Positions 1-7,875 of a stretch of DNA of 39,759 nt are shown here, piece after piece. A model generated the notes under the pieces. The model ran no database searches, had not been told where the DNA came from, and was given only the letters and a program-made list of their open reading frames with translations. The translations under genes were made by a program, and so were the position numbers. Each line of letters begins with the position of its first letter. Within the stretch, counting starts at the first letter, position 1. The stretch spans positions 1 to 39,759 of the forward strand of contig NZ_PGUY01000034.1 in the NCBI RefSeq assembly GCF_002863585.1, in the 5' to 3' direction. The DNA is from Peribacillus deserti. Its GTDB lineage: Bacteria; Bacillota; Bacilli; Bacillales; DSM-1321.

Positions 1-119
1 GTCTCACCTGTCCCGCTGCTCCCGCAGGAGTCTCGCACCTTACGTTCCAATCAACCTGTTTAAAAATTGGTAAGTTTACAGAACTTATTTAAAAACAACA
101 ATCTTTTAGAAAAGAGCCT
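1..119 (+). repeat. Right part of GC-rich interspersed repeat (family A), cut by the window edge
   Basis: The stretch carries the repeat's signature (GCTCCCGCAGGAGTCTCGCA, then an AT-rich tail) and ends in AAAAGAGCCT, the same right end seen at 12086 and 25540. The left half lies outside the window. Its right end is only seven bases from the stop codon of the aldehyde dehydrogenase, so it may supply or disturb that operon's 3' end. Bases 1-63 are identical to the last 63 bases of the window. Confidence 0.85.
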
Positions 120-126
120 TCTTTTT

Positions 127-1656
127 TTATTCCTGTATATCAGAGAAAAGAAGACTATACCAGCTTCGTTTATGAATTTCTGGAACCATTGAAGTGTGGA
201 CATGCTTCACCTGTGTGTAGGCATCTAATGAGTGCATCCCCATTTCTCGGCCGATTCCGCTCTGTTTATACCCACCGAATGGTGCGTCATTGCGCAGCAT
301 GTGCCAATCATTGATCCAGACGACTCCGGCCTGAAGCCTTCTTGCAACTTCATAGGCCTTATTCACATCACTGGTCCAGACACCAGCTGCCAGACCATAA
401 ATGGAATCATTGGCCATTTGAATTGCTTCAGCTGCCGTTTTATAGCGGATGACGGATAAAACAGGCCCAAATATCTCTTCCTGTGCGATTTTCATGTCGT
501 TTGTGACGTTAGTAAAAATGGTAGGTTCGATAAAATGACCCTCTTCACAGCCTGGTACAGTTAATTCTTTTCCTCCGCACACCAAGGTGGCGCCTTCTTG
601 TATTCCTGCTTCTATATAAGAGAGAATTGTTTCTTTTTGCCGTTTAGAAATGATTGGACCCATGTCTGCAGCTGGATCCAGCGGGTTGCCCGGTTTAATT
701 TTAGAGGCAAGCTTTACAAGGCCATCAACGATGACATCATGCAGATGGTCCGGGACAAAAAGACGTGTTCCGGATTCACAAAGCTGGCCTGAATGCAGGA
801 ATACTCCAAATAAACTTCCTGGCAGAGCAAGACTGAGATCTGCATCCTCCAATATAATGTTTGGAGACTTCCCTCCAAGCTCGAGAGTGATATTTTTGAT
901 TGTCCCGGCAGCAAGCTGCATGATATTCCGGCCCACCTCAGTAGAACCTGTAAAGGCTACTTTATCGACTTTTGGATGGCTGACCAATGCTTCGCCCACT
1001 TCGGCGCCCGGTCCTGTCACAACATTGATGACTCCGGGCGGCACCACCTTCGAAATGATTTCAGCCAGTTTTAACGTTGACAGCGGCGTATAGCTTGCTG
1101 GTTTGATCACGATTGTATTTCCCATGGCAAGAGCAGGGGCTATCTTCCACGTGGCAATCAGCATCGGCATATTCCATGGAGTTATGGCCGCACAGACACC
1201 GATCGGTTCCCTCCAAATAAAATTATGGGCAGGTCCTGGAAATGGCGGGGATGGCAGGGTTTCGGAAAAAGGATATTCCAGGATGAATTTTGCAAGTGTC
1301 TGGAAAAGGTCCGCCATCTGCAAGATATCATTGGAACCAATTCTTCTAACCGTACCGCCTGAACTGATGGACTCAAGGTACGCCAGCTCCTGAGCATGCT
1401 CTACAATGGCAGAAGAAATGGCGTATAACATTTGTGATCTTTCTTTTGGTTTCATAAGTTTCCAATCTGTATGATCGAATGCGTGTCTTGCAGCTTCAAC
1501 GGCCCGGTCCACATCGGCTTCATTTCCCTTGGCGACCCTTGCTGCTAATTGCCCCGTTGCCGGGTTGAACACATCAAAGGTTTCCTGGCTCGCTCCTTGT
1601 TCCCACTGACCGTTAATAAATAACGGAAAGGTCTGTACATCTACATTTACAGTCAT
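127..1656 (-). CDS. Aldehyde dehydrogenase, NAD(P)-dependent (ALDH superfamily)
   Basis: This is a complete 509-residue aldehyde dehydrogenase, which oxidises an aldehyde to the carboxylic acid in the cytosol. The full active site is visible: N162 in TPWNMP, K185 in VIKPAS, E259 in LELGGK and the nucleophile C293 in GQLCESG, with the FTGSTEVGR cofactor loop before it and EEIFGPV after. Length is normal for the family. The start follows AGGAGG at good spacing. It is the last gene of a minus-strand run after an MBL hydrolase, an acyl-CoA ligase and an R2-like oxidase, about 60 bases below the oxidase. That context suggests it clears an aldehyde made in the same route. It resembles betaine- and aryl-aldehyde dehydrogenases, but the substrate cannot be read from sequence. 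Confidence 0.95.
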   Translation of the reverse strand: MTVNVDVQTFPLFINGQWEQGASQETFDVFNPATGQLAARVAKGNEADVDRAVEAARHAFDHTDWKLMKPKERSQMLYAISSAIVEHAQELAYLESISSGGTVRRIGSNDILQMADLFQTLAKFILEYPFSETLPSPPFPGPAHNFIWREPIGVCAAITPWNMPMLIATWKIAPALAMGNTIVIKPASYTPLSTLKLAEIISKVVPPGVINVVTGPGAEVGEALVSHPKVDKVAFTGSTEVGRNIMQLAAGTIKNITLELGGKSPNIILEDADLSLALPGSLFGVFLHSGQLCESGTRLFVPDHLHDVIVDGLVKLASKIKPGNPLDPAADMGPIISKRQKETILSYIEAGIQEGATLVCGGKELTVPGCEEGHFIEPTIFTNVTNDMKIAQEEIFGPVLSVIRYKTAAEAIQMANDSIYGLAAGVWTSDVNKAYEVARRLQAGVVWINDWHMLRNDAPFGGYKQSGIGREMGMHSLDAYTQVKHVHTSMVPEIHKRSWYSLLFSDIQE

Positions 1657-1716
1657 CGATTAGTCCTCCTCATTAAGATAGAACTGCATATTTTTCAGTT
1701 GCAAGGCCGTCTCTCC

Positions 1717-2610
1717 TTATAAAACACCAAGTTCTGTTTCATTCACTCTATAGATGTCCTCTATTCTTTTTCCTCTTGCCCGCGCCAGGATTTCCATTCT
1801 CACAGACAGCTGTTTCATGGTAAAATTCATCGTTTCCTCCAATGAGTTGCCGAATGAACTGATTTGGCGTCCTTCGGTTCCTTCCTGGTTGAGCCTGACT
1901 GCCAGCGGTGCCAATTCTTCCATCCTCCCCGAGACATATTCGTATAGATGAGGGTGCTCGCAAATTAAGCGCTGCAGCAAAAAGGTGCCATAGCCAATAT
2001 GCCTGGATTCGTCTTTTTTCAAGTGGCCGATTCCTGTCAGAAGTCCCGGCATGATCCCGGCTGATTCTAAAGATTGATAGAAAGAGAAGTAACCGGTTTC
2101 AGCTAATACTCCTTCAACGAACATGTTATATACGGTTGATGCCTCTGCAATCGCTTCTGGTGATTGATCGGTTAACAGACGTTCCATTGCCGTCGGCAGG
2201 ATTTCGTAAAAAATAGTTTTATAGGTATCCGTATGAAAGATGGAAAGGTCACCGCGTTCACCGAGTGCATTTAAAACCAGCCTGAAGAATTCCGTATGCT
2301 TTGCTTCTTCAAAGAGGAAGGTCGTTAAAAACATTTCCTCCTCGAGGCGCCCTTCCCTGGCAATCGCCATCATCAATGGCAGTAAATCCAGGGTCACGGC
2401 TTCCTCGCCGGCTTGAAATTGAGAGATCAGCTTAAGAATATCCTGCCGCTGAAGAGCGTTCAGGCGCTCCCAGTCTCTTACATCCTGTGAAAAATCAATG
2501 TCAGCTGGATTCCAGATGCCGAATTTCTTTGCTTTCTGGTAAAGCCGGAACGGAAAAGAGTCTTCAAGCAATCCCCTCTTACTGGTCGTTAGAATCGTCC
2601 GTTTATCCAT
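1717..2610 (-). CDS. R2-like ligand-binding oxidase (R2lox), Mn/Fe ferritin-like protein
   Basis: This 297-residue ferritin-like protein belongs to the R2lox group, relatives of ribonucleotide reductase R2 that hold a mixed Mn/Fe centre and a long-chain fatty-acid-like ligand. The six metal ligands can be assigned: E69, E102 and H105 (EEAKH), E166, and E201 and H204 (ESRH). V72 and Y161 match the valine and tyrosine that form the covalent crosslink in the Geobacillus enzyme. From memory its numbers are E69, V72, E102, H105, Y162, E167, E202 and H205, so a one-residue deletion would explain the offset. It is not a reductase subunit: no R1 gene is nearby. It starts after AGGAGGAGG, 30 bases below the acyl-CoA ligase, so co-transcription is likely. 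The physiological reaction of R2lox is not established. Confidence 0.9.
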   Translation of the reverse strand: MDKRTILTTSKRGLLEDSFPFRLYQKAKKFGIWNPADIDFSQDVRDWERLNALQRQDILKLISQFQAGEEAVTLDLLPLMMAIAREGRLEEEMFLTTFLFEEAKHTEFFRLVLNALGERGDLSIFHTDTYKTIFYEILPTAMERLLTDQSPEAIAEASTVYNMFVEGVLAETGYFSFYQSLESAGIMPGLLTGIGHLKKDESRHIGYGTFLLQRLICEHPHLYEYVSGRMEELAPLAVRLNQEGTEGRQISSFGNSLEETMNFTMKQLSVRMEILARARGKRIEDIYRVNETELGVL

Positions 2611-2640
2611 AACTGCTCCTCCTCCTAAAATTAAGAGTAT

Positions 2641-4167
2641 TTAAGATAGCGTAATCATCTCTGCTGCCTGGCTGCGCAGCCGGGTTTTTAATATTTTCCC
2701 TACTCCGTTACGCGGGAGTGCCTCCAGAAAAAGAACTTTTCGCGGTGTTTTGTTTTTAGCAAGAAACTCACCGCAATACTGAATCAGCTCCTCTTCGGTT
2801 ACATCCGTTCCCTGTTTAGCTACGATACAGGCGACCATTTCCTCGCCCATGCGTTCATCCGGTATGCCTACAACCGCTGCTTCCTGGACACCGCTGTGCC
2901 CGGTCAGAATCTCTTCTATGTCTCGTGGGTATACATTAAAACCTCCCCGGATAATCAGATCTTTTTTACGGTCGACTATAAACAAATAACCGTCTTCATC
3001 CACTCTTCCTAAATCTCCTGTGAACAGCCAGCCATCCTTAAGAACCCGCCAGGTTTCTTCCTGATTCTGAAAGTAGCCGGGTGTGACATTGTCCCCTGAA
3101 ACAATCAATTCTCCGACCTCTCCTGCGGGGAGCTCTTTGCCTGAATCATTCACTATTTTTATTTGCACACCAGGAATGGGAATGCCGACAGAGCCTGGTT
3201 TCACCGGCATGCTCCTGGAGTGTGCAGTAACGACGGGAGCAGCCTCACTCAAGCCATAGCCTTCCAAAATTTGAACACCAAATTTTTGCTGGAATGCATG
3301 TAATAGAGCCAGGGGCAAGGGTGCTGAGCCTGAGCTGATCCACTCCAGGCTGGACGTATTATATTGTTCCGCAGCAGGGTAGGAAAGCAATGCGTGAATC
3401 ATAGCGGGAACAGCTGAAAAGTTCTTTACCTTGTACGTTTCGATGGCTTTACATACTTCTGATGGGTCAAATTTTGAAAAGACAACAATAGAACTGCCTG
3501 TAAGAAAACAAATGTTAGATACAGTTAAGCCAAATACATGGGCAAGCGGCAGGATGCCGAGGGTGGTGCCTCGTTCAGTTTCGTGGTGTACAGCTGAATG
3601 ATAGGCATTGGAGTATAAATTCTTGTGGGTTAATAGAACTCCCTTAGGATTGCCTGTCGTTCCTGAGGTGTAGAGTATGACAGCAGTATCCTCGGGCTTG
3701 ACTTCTGTATTTAATGTATTTTCTTCTTTGGCGTACTGAGTAACGTCATAAAAATTGTAAGCCCTTTCATTTTTAGGCTGATCAATAAGGATCAGTACCG
3801 GTCTCACTGGTAATTTCTCCATCGCCTTTTCAACCTTTTCAGCCACAAGGGATGAGGTTATAACGGCTTTGGCGCCTGAGTTCTGAATAATATACTGAAT
3901 TTCTTTCGTATGAAGAGTGAACATGACAGGGACAATTATTGCTCCTGCCCTGGTTATTCCCTGGTAGCTGATAATTACTTCTGGACAATTGGGCATACAG
4001 ACTATGACTCTATCTCCTTGGTGTATGCCAAGGCTGTGCAGACCGCATGCAAGCCCATCTGCCAGGCTTTTTACTTCTACATTCGTAAACTCTAGGCCAT
4101 GATGATACAAAAAGGGATATTCATCAAAGTTTTCAATATTTGTTTCAAGAAGATCCTTTAGCTTCAT
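2641..4167 (-). CDS. Acyl-CoA synthetase / AMP-dependent ligase
   Basis: This 508-residue adenylate-forming enzyme activates a carboxylic acid, probably a fatty acid, to its acyl-CoA through an acyl-AMP. It shows the P-loop YTSGTTGNPKG, then YGLSEAAPV, the GWLFTGDLG and DRKKDLIIRGGFNVYP hinge motifs, and the C-terminal lysine in NGVGKILKTRLR. I chose the start at 4167 (MKLKDLLE) because GGTGGGGGAGAG precedes it. The longer frame from 4254 has no ribosome site and its extra 29 residues do not look like an N-terminus of this family. A FadR-like box lies 73 to 90 bases upstream of this start. Neighbours are an MBL hydrolase upstream and R2lox and aldehyde dehydrogenase downstream. Confidence 0.93.
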   Translation of the reverse strand: MKLKDLLETNIENFDEYPFLYHHGLEFTNVEVKSLADGLACGLHSLGIHQGDRVIVCMPNCPEVIISYQGITRAGAIIVPVMFTLHTKEIQYIIQNSGAKAVITSSLVAEKVEKAMEKLPVRPVLILIDQPKNERAYNFYDVTQYAKEENTLNTEVKPEDTAVILYTSGTTGNPKGVLLTHKNLYSNAYHSAVHHETERGTTLGILPLAHVFGLTVSNICFLTGSSIVVFSKFDPSEVCKAIETYKVKNFSAVPAMIHALLSYPAAEQYNTSSLEWISSGSAPLPLALLHAFQQKFGVQILEGYGLSEAAPVVTAHSRSMPVKPGSVGIPIPGVQIKIVNDSGKELPAGEVGELIVSGDNVTPGYFQNQEETWRVLKDGWLFTGDLGRVDEDGYLFIVDRKKDLIIRGGFNVYPRDIEEILTGHSGVQEAAVVGIPDERMGEEMVACIVAKQGTDVTEEELIQYCGEFLAKNKTPRKVLFLEALPRNGVGKILKTRLRSQAAEMITLS

Positions 4168-4239
4168 ATCAATCTCTCCCCCACCTTTAACAGCAGAATT
4201 TAATTCAGCTAGTTGTATGGAGCATCTTAAGGCTGTAAA

Positions 4240-4257
4240 TGAATGCATACTCATTCA
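4240..4257 (-). promoter_or_regulatory. FadR-like operator (18-bp inverted repeat)
   Basis: Read on the minus strand the site is TGAATGAGTATGCATTCA. The Bacillus FadR box, as I remember it, is TGAATGANTANTCATTCA, which this matches at all but about one position. FadR is a TetR-family repressor of fatty-acid degradation released by long-chain acyl-CoA. The box covers the stop codon of the MBL hydrolase and lies ahead of the acyl-CoA ligase, so it could control a promoter for ligase, R2lox and aldehyde dehydrogenase. No convincing -10/-35 pair was placed beside it. Confidence 0.6.
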
Positions 4258-5241
4258 TTTTATTGCTATAGTGATACCGCCTCCTTTCAAGGATGATGAA
4301 ATCACTTTGTAGTAATGGACTTGTCCTCTGGTAAAGGATTCTACCTGTCCCCGGGATTCCAACAGATCCAAGTGACCCTGGATTTGGGAAAGGCCAAGGA
4401 ATATCGTCCTTTTTCGCAGCTTCGGATAAATGAGGCTGCATAATTGATACACATTTTTTTCACCGGTTAATAGACACTCGAGTATATGAAGGCATCGTTT
4501 TTCCTGTTCTTCCATCCTTTTTCCGATTAACTCTGGGTGGTTATCAAAAGGCTCTCCATGTCCCGGATACACCGTACTAAGAGGAAGAAGCTTCACCCTT
4601 TCCAAGGAATTACGGTATTGCAAAAGAGACTTTGGACGGCTTCCTATACCGGGACGAGGAGGCTCGATAAAAGCATTGACCGAAAAGTCGGCAACAAGGT
4701 GGTCCCCCCCAAACGTGATTCCGGTGCTGGGATCCCATAAAAGAATGTCAGTCTGACTGTGCCCTGGAACATATACCACCTCAAATGGAATGCCGGCAGC
4801 CCCAATTACATCTCCATCCCGGACATATTTGACTTCAGGCCAGATTTCTTCGTTATATGTTCTGTTTGACATATGCTGTCCTGGATCGGCCCCGCATTGC
4901 TTCATAAACGAATAAAAGAATTCGTTTTGTCTTTGAAACTCACGGGCTCCGCCAGTGATAGTCCACTCAGCGTTTTCATGTACATAAACAGGTAGAGTAG
5001 CTTCTTTTAAAATTTCACTGACGCCTCCTGAATGGTCAGTATGCATATGCGTCAAAACAATAGAATCAAAGTCTCTAAGACTAAGACCATGCTGAGAAAG
5101 CTGTGATTTCAAATTATTCAATGAAGTACTGCCGGGATTGCCTGTGTCTATTAAAACAGCTCCGTCGCCGAGTACTGCATAGGCAAAAACGGAGCCTTCA
5201 GCAAATGGAGTTTCTAGCTTAATCGGAATAATCGTAATCAT
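4255..5241 (-). CDS. MBL-fold metallo-hydrolase
   Basis: This 328-residue protein belongs to the metallo-beta-lactamase superfamily. The zinc motif THMHTDH (H65, H67, D69, H70) is intact, followed by the second-shell motifs VPGHSQTD, GDHLVAD and YPGHGEP. The last 80 or so residues resemble the winged-helix tail common in the glyoxalase II/RNase Z-like branch of hydrolases. It starts after GGAGGGAGG and is the first gene of the minus-strand run with acyl-CoA ligase, R2lox and aldehyde dehydrogenase. A thioesterase or lactonase role in the same route is a guess from the neighbours. Its stop codon overlaps the FadR-like box. Confidence 0.9.
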   Translation of the reverse strand: MITIIPIKLETPFAEGSVFAYAVLGDGAVLIDTGNPGSTSLNNLKSQLSQHGLSLRDFDSIVLTHMHTDHSGGVSEILKEATLPVYVHENAEWTITGGAREFQRQNEFFYSFMKQCGADPGQHMSNRTYNEEIWPEVKYVRDGDVIGAAGIPFEVVYVPGHSQTDILLWDPSTGITFGGDHLVADFSVNAFIEPPRPGIGSRPKSLLQYRNSLERVKLLPLSTVYPGHGEPFDNHPELIGKRMEEQEKRCLHILECLLTGEKNVYQLCSLIYPKLRKRTIFLGLSQIQGHLDLLESRGQVESFTRGQVHYYKVISSSLKGGGITIAIK

Positions 5242-5432
5242 ATGCCTCCCTCCTCTCTCAACCTGCAGGGAATCTCGCCAAAAAATATATGCAGAAATGA
5301 TATAAATATGTACTATTTCTATTAATAGAGAAAAAAACCTTCTTCTCCAATTAAAAATTTTTACAAAAAATTCAAAAAGAATCTGCGTAAAAAAAACAGA
5401 ACCAGCTTACTGATCCTGTTTTCGATTTATGC

Positions 5433-6410
5433 TTATTCTTTTATCAATTCTTTCGTGCTCCTCACCGTATCGATCGGACGGACTAAACTCTCAATCTGTT
5501 CACGTTTTGGCTCTAAGAATGGAGGCAGGGATAATTTTTCTCCCAGCGTTTCATATGGTTCATCACCCATGAAACCTGGACCGTCCGTAGCAAATTCAAA
5601 AAGAATCTGCGGTGCAACCCTTGAATATAGAGACTGGAAGAAGAAACGGTCGACAAATCCGGATGTCTGGAAGCCAAATCCTTCCATACGGCCAATCCAT
5701 TCCTCAAGCACTGCGCGGTCTGCCACACGGAATGCTGCATGGTGAACCGTACCAAAGCCTTGGCGCGCCTGAGGAAGAACTGCATTATGCTCGGCGATCA
5801 CCGAAGCCCCATTGCCGCCTTCACCAACCTCGAATAAATGGAAAGAACCTTCCTGGCCTGTTTCTTTGAAAAGAAGGACCTTTTCCAGCACTTCTTTAAA
5901 AAATTCAAAATTTGCAACCGTAACGAATATTGGCCCGAGACCCGTAATCGCGTACTCCAGAGGGATCGGTCCCTTCTGCCATGGAGTTCCTGAAGCGACT
6001 CCAAAATCGACTTCATCTGATATCAATTGGTACTGTTGGTCATCAAAATCAACAAAAGAAAGAGTCTTCTTGCCGAACTGCTCTTTTATTCCGGTATGTT
6101 CCACGTCCATTCGATCGAAACGCTTTACCCAATAATCGAGGGCCGCGTCACTTGGCACACGGAATGAAGTTTTAGAAATCTCATTTGTTCCATGTACGCC
6201 TTTTGGAATCCCGGGAAAATCAAAGAATGTCATATCTGTACCGGGACTCCCAGTATCATCCGCAAAGAAAAGATGATAGGTTTGAATATCATCCTGGTTA
6301 ACCGTCTTTTTTACTAAACGCATACCCAGTACATATGTGAAAAACTCATAATTCTTTTCCGCACTGCTTGTAATGGCAGTGACGTGGTGTATTCCTTTTA
6401 AGTGGTTCAT
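5433..6410 (-). CDS. Ring-cleaving dioxygenase of the MhqA/MhqO type (VOC superfamily)
   Basis: The 325-residue protein has two glyoxalase/VOC domains. The first opens with LKGIHHVTAIT, and the second carries GTVHHAAF and ILFEFATD, which supply the histidine and glutamate metal ligands of extradiol dioxygenases. Whole-length resemblance is to Bacillus MhqA/MhqO, which break down hydroquinones and give resistance to quinone stress. I placed the start at MNHLKG because GGAGG stands eight bases before that ATG. A TTG 15 bases further up would lie before the ribosome site. It is monocistronic. A 28-bp palindrome resembling an MhqR operator overlaps its promoter region, so induction by quinones or catechols is likely. 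Confidence 0.88.
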   Translation of the reverse strand: MNHLKGIHHVTAITSSAEKNYEFFTYVLGMRLVKKTVNQDDIQTYHLFFADDTGSPGTDMTFFDFPGIPKGVHGTNEISKTSFRVPSDAALDYWVKRFDRMDVEHTGIKEQFGKKTLSFVDFDDQQYQLISDEVDFGVASGTPWQKGPIPLEYAITGLGPIFVTVANFEFFKEVLEKVLLFKETGQEGSFHLFEVGEGGNGASVIAEHNAVLPQARQGFGTVHHAAFRVADRAVLEEWIGRMEGFGFQTSGFVDRFFFQSLYSRVAPQILFEFATDGPGFMGDEPYETLGEKLSLPPFLEPKREQIESLVRPIDTVRSTKELIKE

Positions 6411-6519
6411 ATGATTATCCTCCAATTAACAGCATCATTTTCTTTCCTCTACTATAAGTTTTTCCCTATATGTCGAAGAGGTACTCTAGATTTGCTTTTA
6501 TTAATGAATTATCTCAAAT

Positions 6520-6547
6520 TAAATTATCTTTAATTAAAGATAATTTA
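6520..6547. promoter_or_regulatory. 28-bp perfect palindrome, probable MhqR-type operator
   Basis: The sequence is a perfect 28-bp inverted repeat centred on TATCTTTAATTAAAGATA. As I recall, MhqR (a MarR-family repressor sensing quinones) binds inverted repeats of the form TATCTCGAATTCGAGATA, so outer arms and centre agree. It overlaps the predicted -10 and start of transcription of the dioxygenase gene, the position expected of a repressor site. Confidence 0.6.
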
Positions 6548-6571
6548 TCATTATTCATTCATTTTTGTCAA
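6544..6571 (-). promoter_or_regulatory. SigA-type promoter of the dioxygenase gene
   Basis: On the minus strand a perfect -35 TTGACA (6566-6571) is followed after 16 bases by GATAAA (6544-6549), a four-of-six match to TATAAT. The palindrome overlaps the -10. A second inverted repeat with ten-base arms, ATTATTCATT (6550-6559) and AATGAATAAT (6570-6579), brackets the -35. The leader to the ATG would be about 130 bases. Confidence 0.5.
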
Positions 6572-6743
6572 TGAATAATACTGAAGAAGTCAAAGGAGAT
6601 TGTATGTACGTTCAGCTTTTTTATAGATGTATGATCTGAGAGAAACTTATTTATGCGACCCTTGCTATGCCGGACAGGAAGAAAGTATGAACCGGGAACA
6701 ACAGTTGAAAAATACGACCAAACTATTTTGTATGACTAATAGA

Positions 6744-6774
6744 ATTAAAAAAAGGCAGCCAGCTGCTGCCTTTT
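6744..6774 (-). terminator. Rho-independent terminator of the protease gene
   Basis: On the minus strand a stem GGCAGC/GCTGCC with a five-base loop is followed by seven T. It lies about 25 bases after the restored stop codon of the protease at 6796, supporting the view that the gene once ran to that stop. Confidence 0.75.
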
Positions 6775-6795
6775 CAATGAATTCATATACTGAAT

Positions 6796-7604
6796 TTACG
6801 GTAATCTAACATATTTGCTGAGGAATTGGCGCGCAGAGGGTGTATCAAGCCGGTATGTCGCACCTGTTGCTTTACACATCGCGTCTCCAGTAACTGTTAC
6901 ACCTGCCACAATATTTGTTTCACCTGGCCTGAACCTAAGAAATTCGGCCCTCCTGAATCGCCGTAACATGTTCCTGCATCACCTGCAGCTTCATTTTGTG
7001 ACAAGCGGAGCCAGGTATTATTTAATGCACTAAATTGAGAAACCGATACTCTTCTCAATCCATCATACGGGTAATCAGGACCGCCAGGCTGGTTCACCGG
7101 CTCTTGCACACCGTAACCCACTGCTGTGAATGTCTGGTCATTCAGCTTTCCCTTCGCGGCCAATTGGTCAAAAAGACCCTCCTTTGGAAGAGAGGCAGGC
7201 TCAATATTTTTCACTGCTTGATCTAAAAGGACCACCGCAATGTCACAGGTATCGGATTGTCTCTGCGAATAAGCAGGATTAGTGACAGCACGCCCCGAAT
7301 AAAGTTTTGTTTTATTGGTAATAGGTTCTACATCCTCATCAAAGCTTACCCATACTTGATTTTCCTCAGGCAGATCAGACGTACAGTGAGAAGCAGTTAA
7401 AAAGACTTTTGAATCAATCAGTGTGCCGGTGCAGATTTGGCGTTTCTCCCCGGTAGCGTCTGATTTCACAATCAACGCACCCACGTTCGGATGCTGATTG
7501 TTATCAGGCTCCCCATAGGTGATGGCCCCCGCCGGCTGTGCGAAAAGCATACTGGCAATACCTAGAACTGACAACAAAGAAAAAATCTTCTTCTTTTCTT
7601 TCAC
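6796..7604 (-). pseudogene. Secreted trypsin-like serine protease, frameshifted near its 3' end
   Basis: The N-terminus is a signal peptide (MKEKKK, a hydrophobic core, then QPAGA). The S1 triad is complete: H73 in LTASHC, D121 in CDIAVVLL and S217 in GDSGGP. After residue 226 the frame reads only nine more residues to a stop at 6897. In another frame the homologous C-terminus continues from GETNIVAGV through GATYRLDTPSARQFLSKYV to a stop at 6796. One missing or two extra bases near 6924-6930 explain this. The loss removes the last strands and terminal helix of the fold, so the product is probably unstable. It may be a real decay, a phase-variable site or a sequencing error. A terminator follows the restored stop. 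Confidence 0.8.
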
Positions 7605-7875
7605 TCTCCTGCCTCCTCAACAAATATGTAATTTTAATATGAAACTCCTTTTTATTTCTAAAACGGAGTTTCTTCCCTTATTCCAGATGAAAAACAAACA
7701 TAAGTCTGAATATTCTAACAAAACTTTAACACAAGATTTATTTTATACTAGTACATTTATACATTCTCAATAAAAATAGTGCCGCAGTTCTATATTAGAT
7801 ATCTATTTTTATATTTGATGCCAGAAAGTGTATTTTCCCTTAAAAGCGTAGATATAACGCTTCGTTCTTAAGTTT

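Noticed and set aside
1717-2610. Ribonucleotide reductase small subunit
   Set aside because: No large subunit is near, the protein has the Val/Tyr crosslink pair, and its length fits R2lox.
6627-6809. 60-codon open frame on the plus strand
   Set aside because: It runs through the protease terminator and has no family features or ribosome site.
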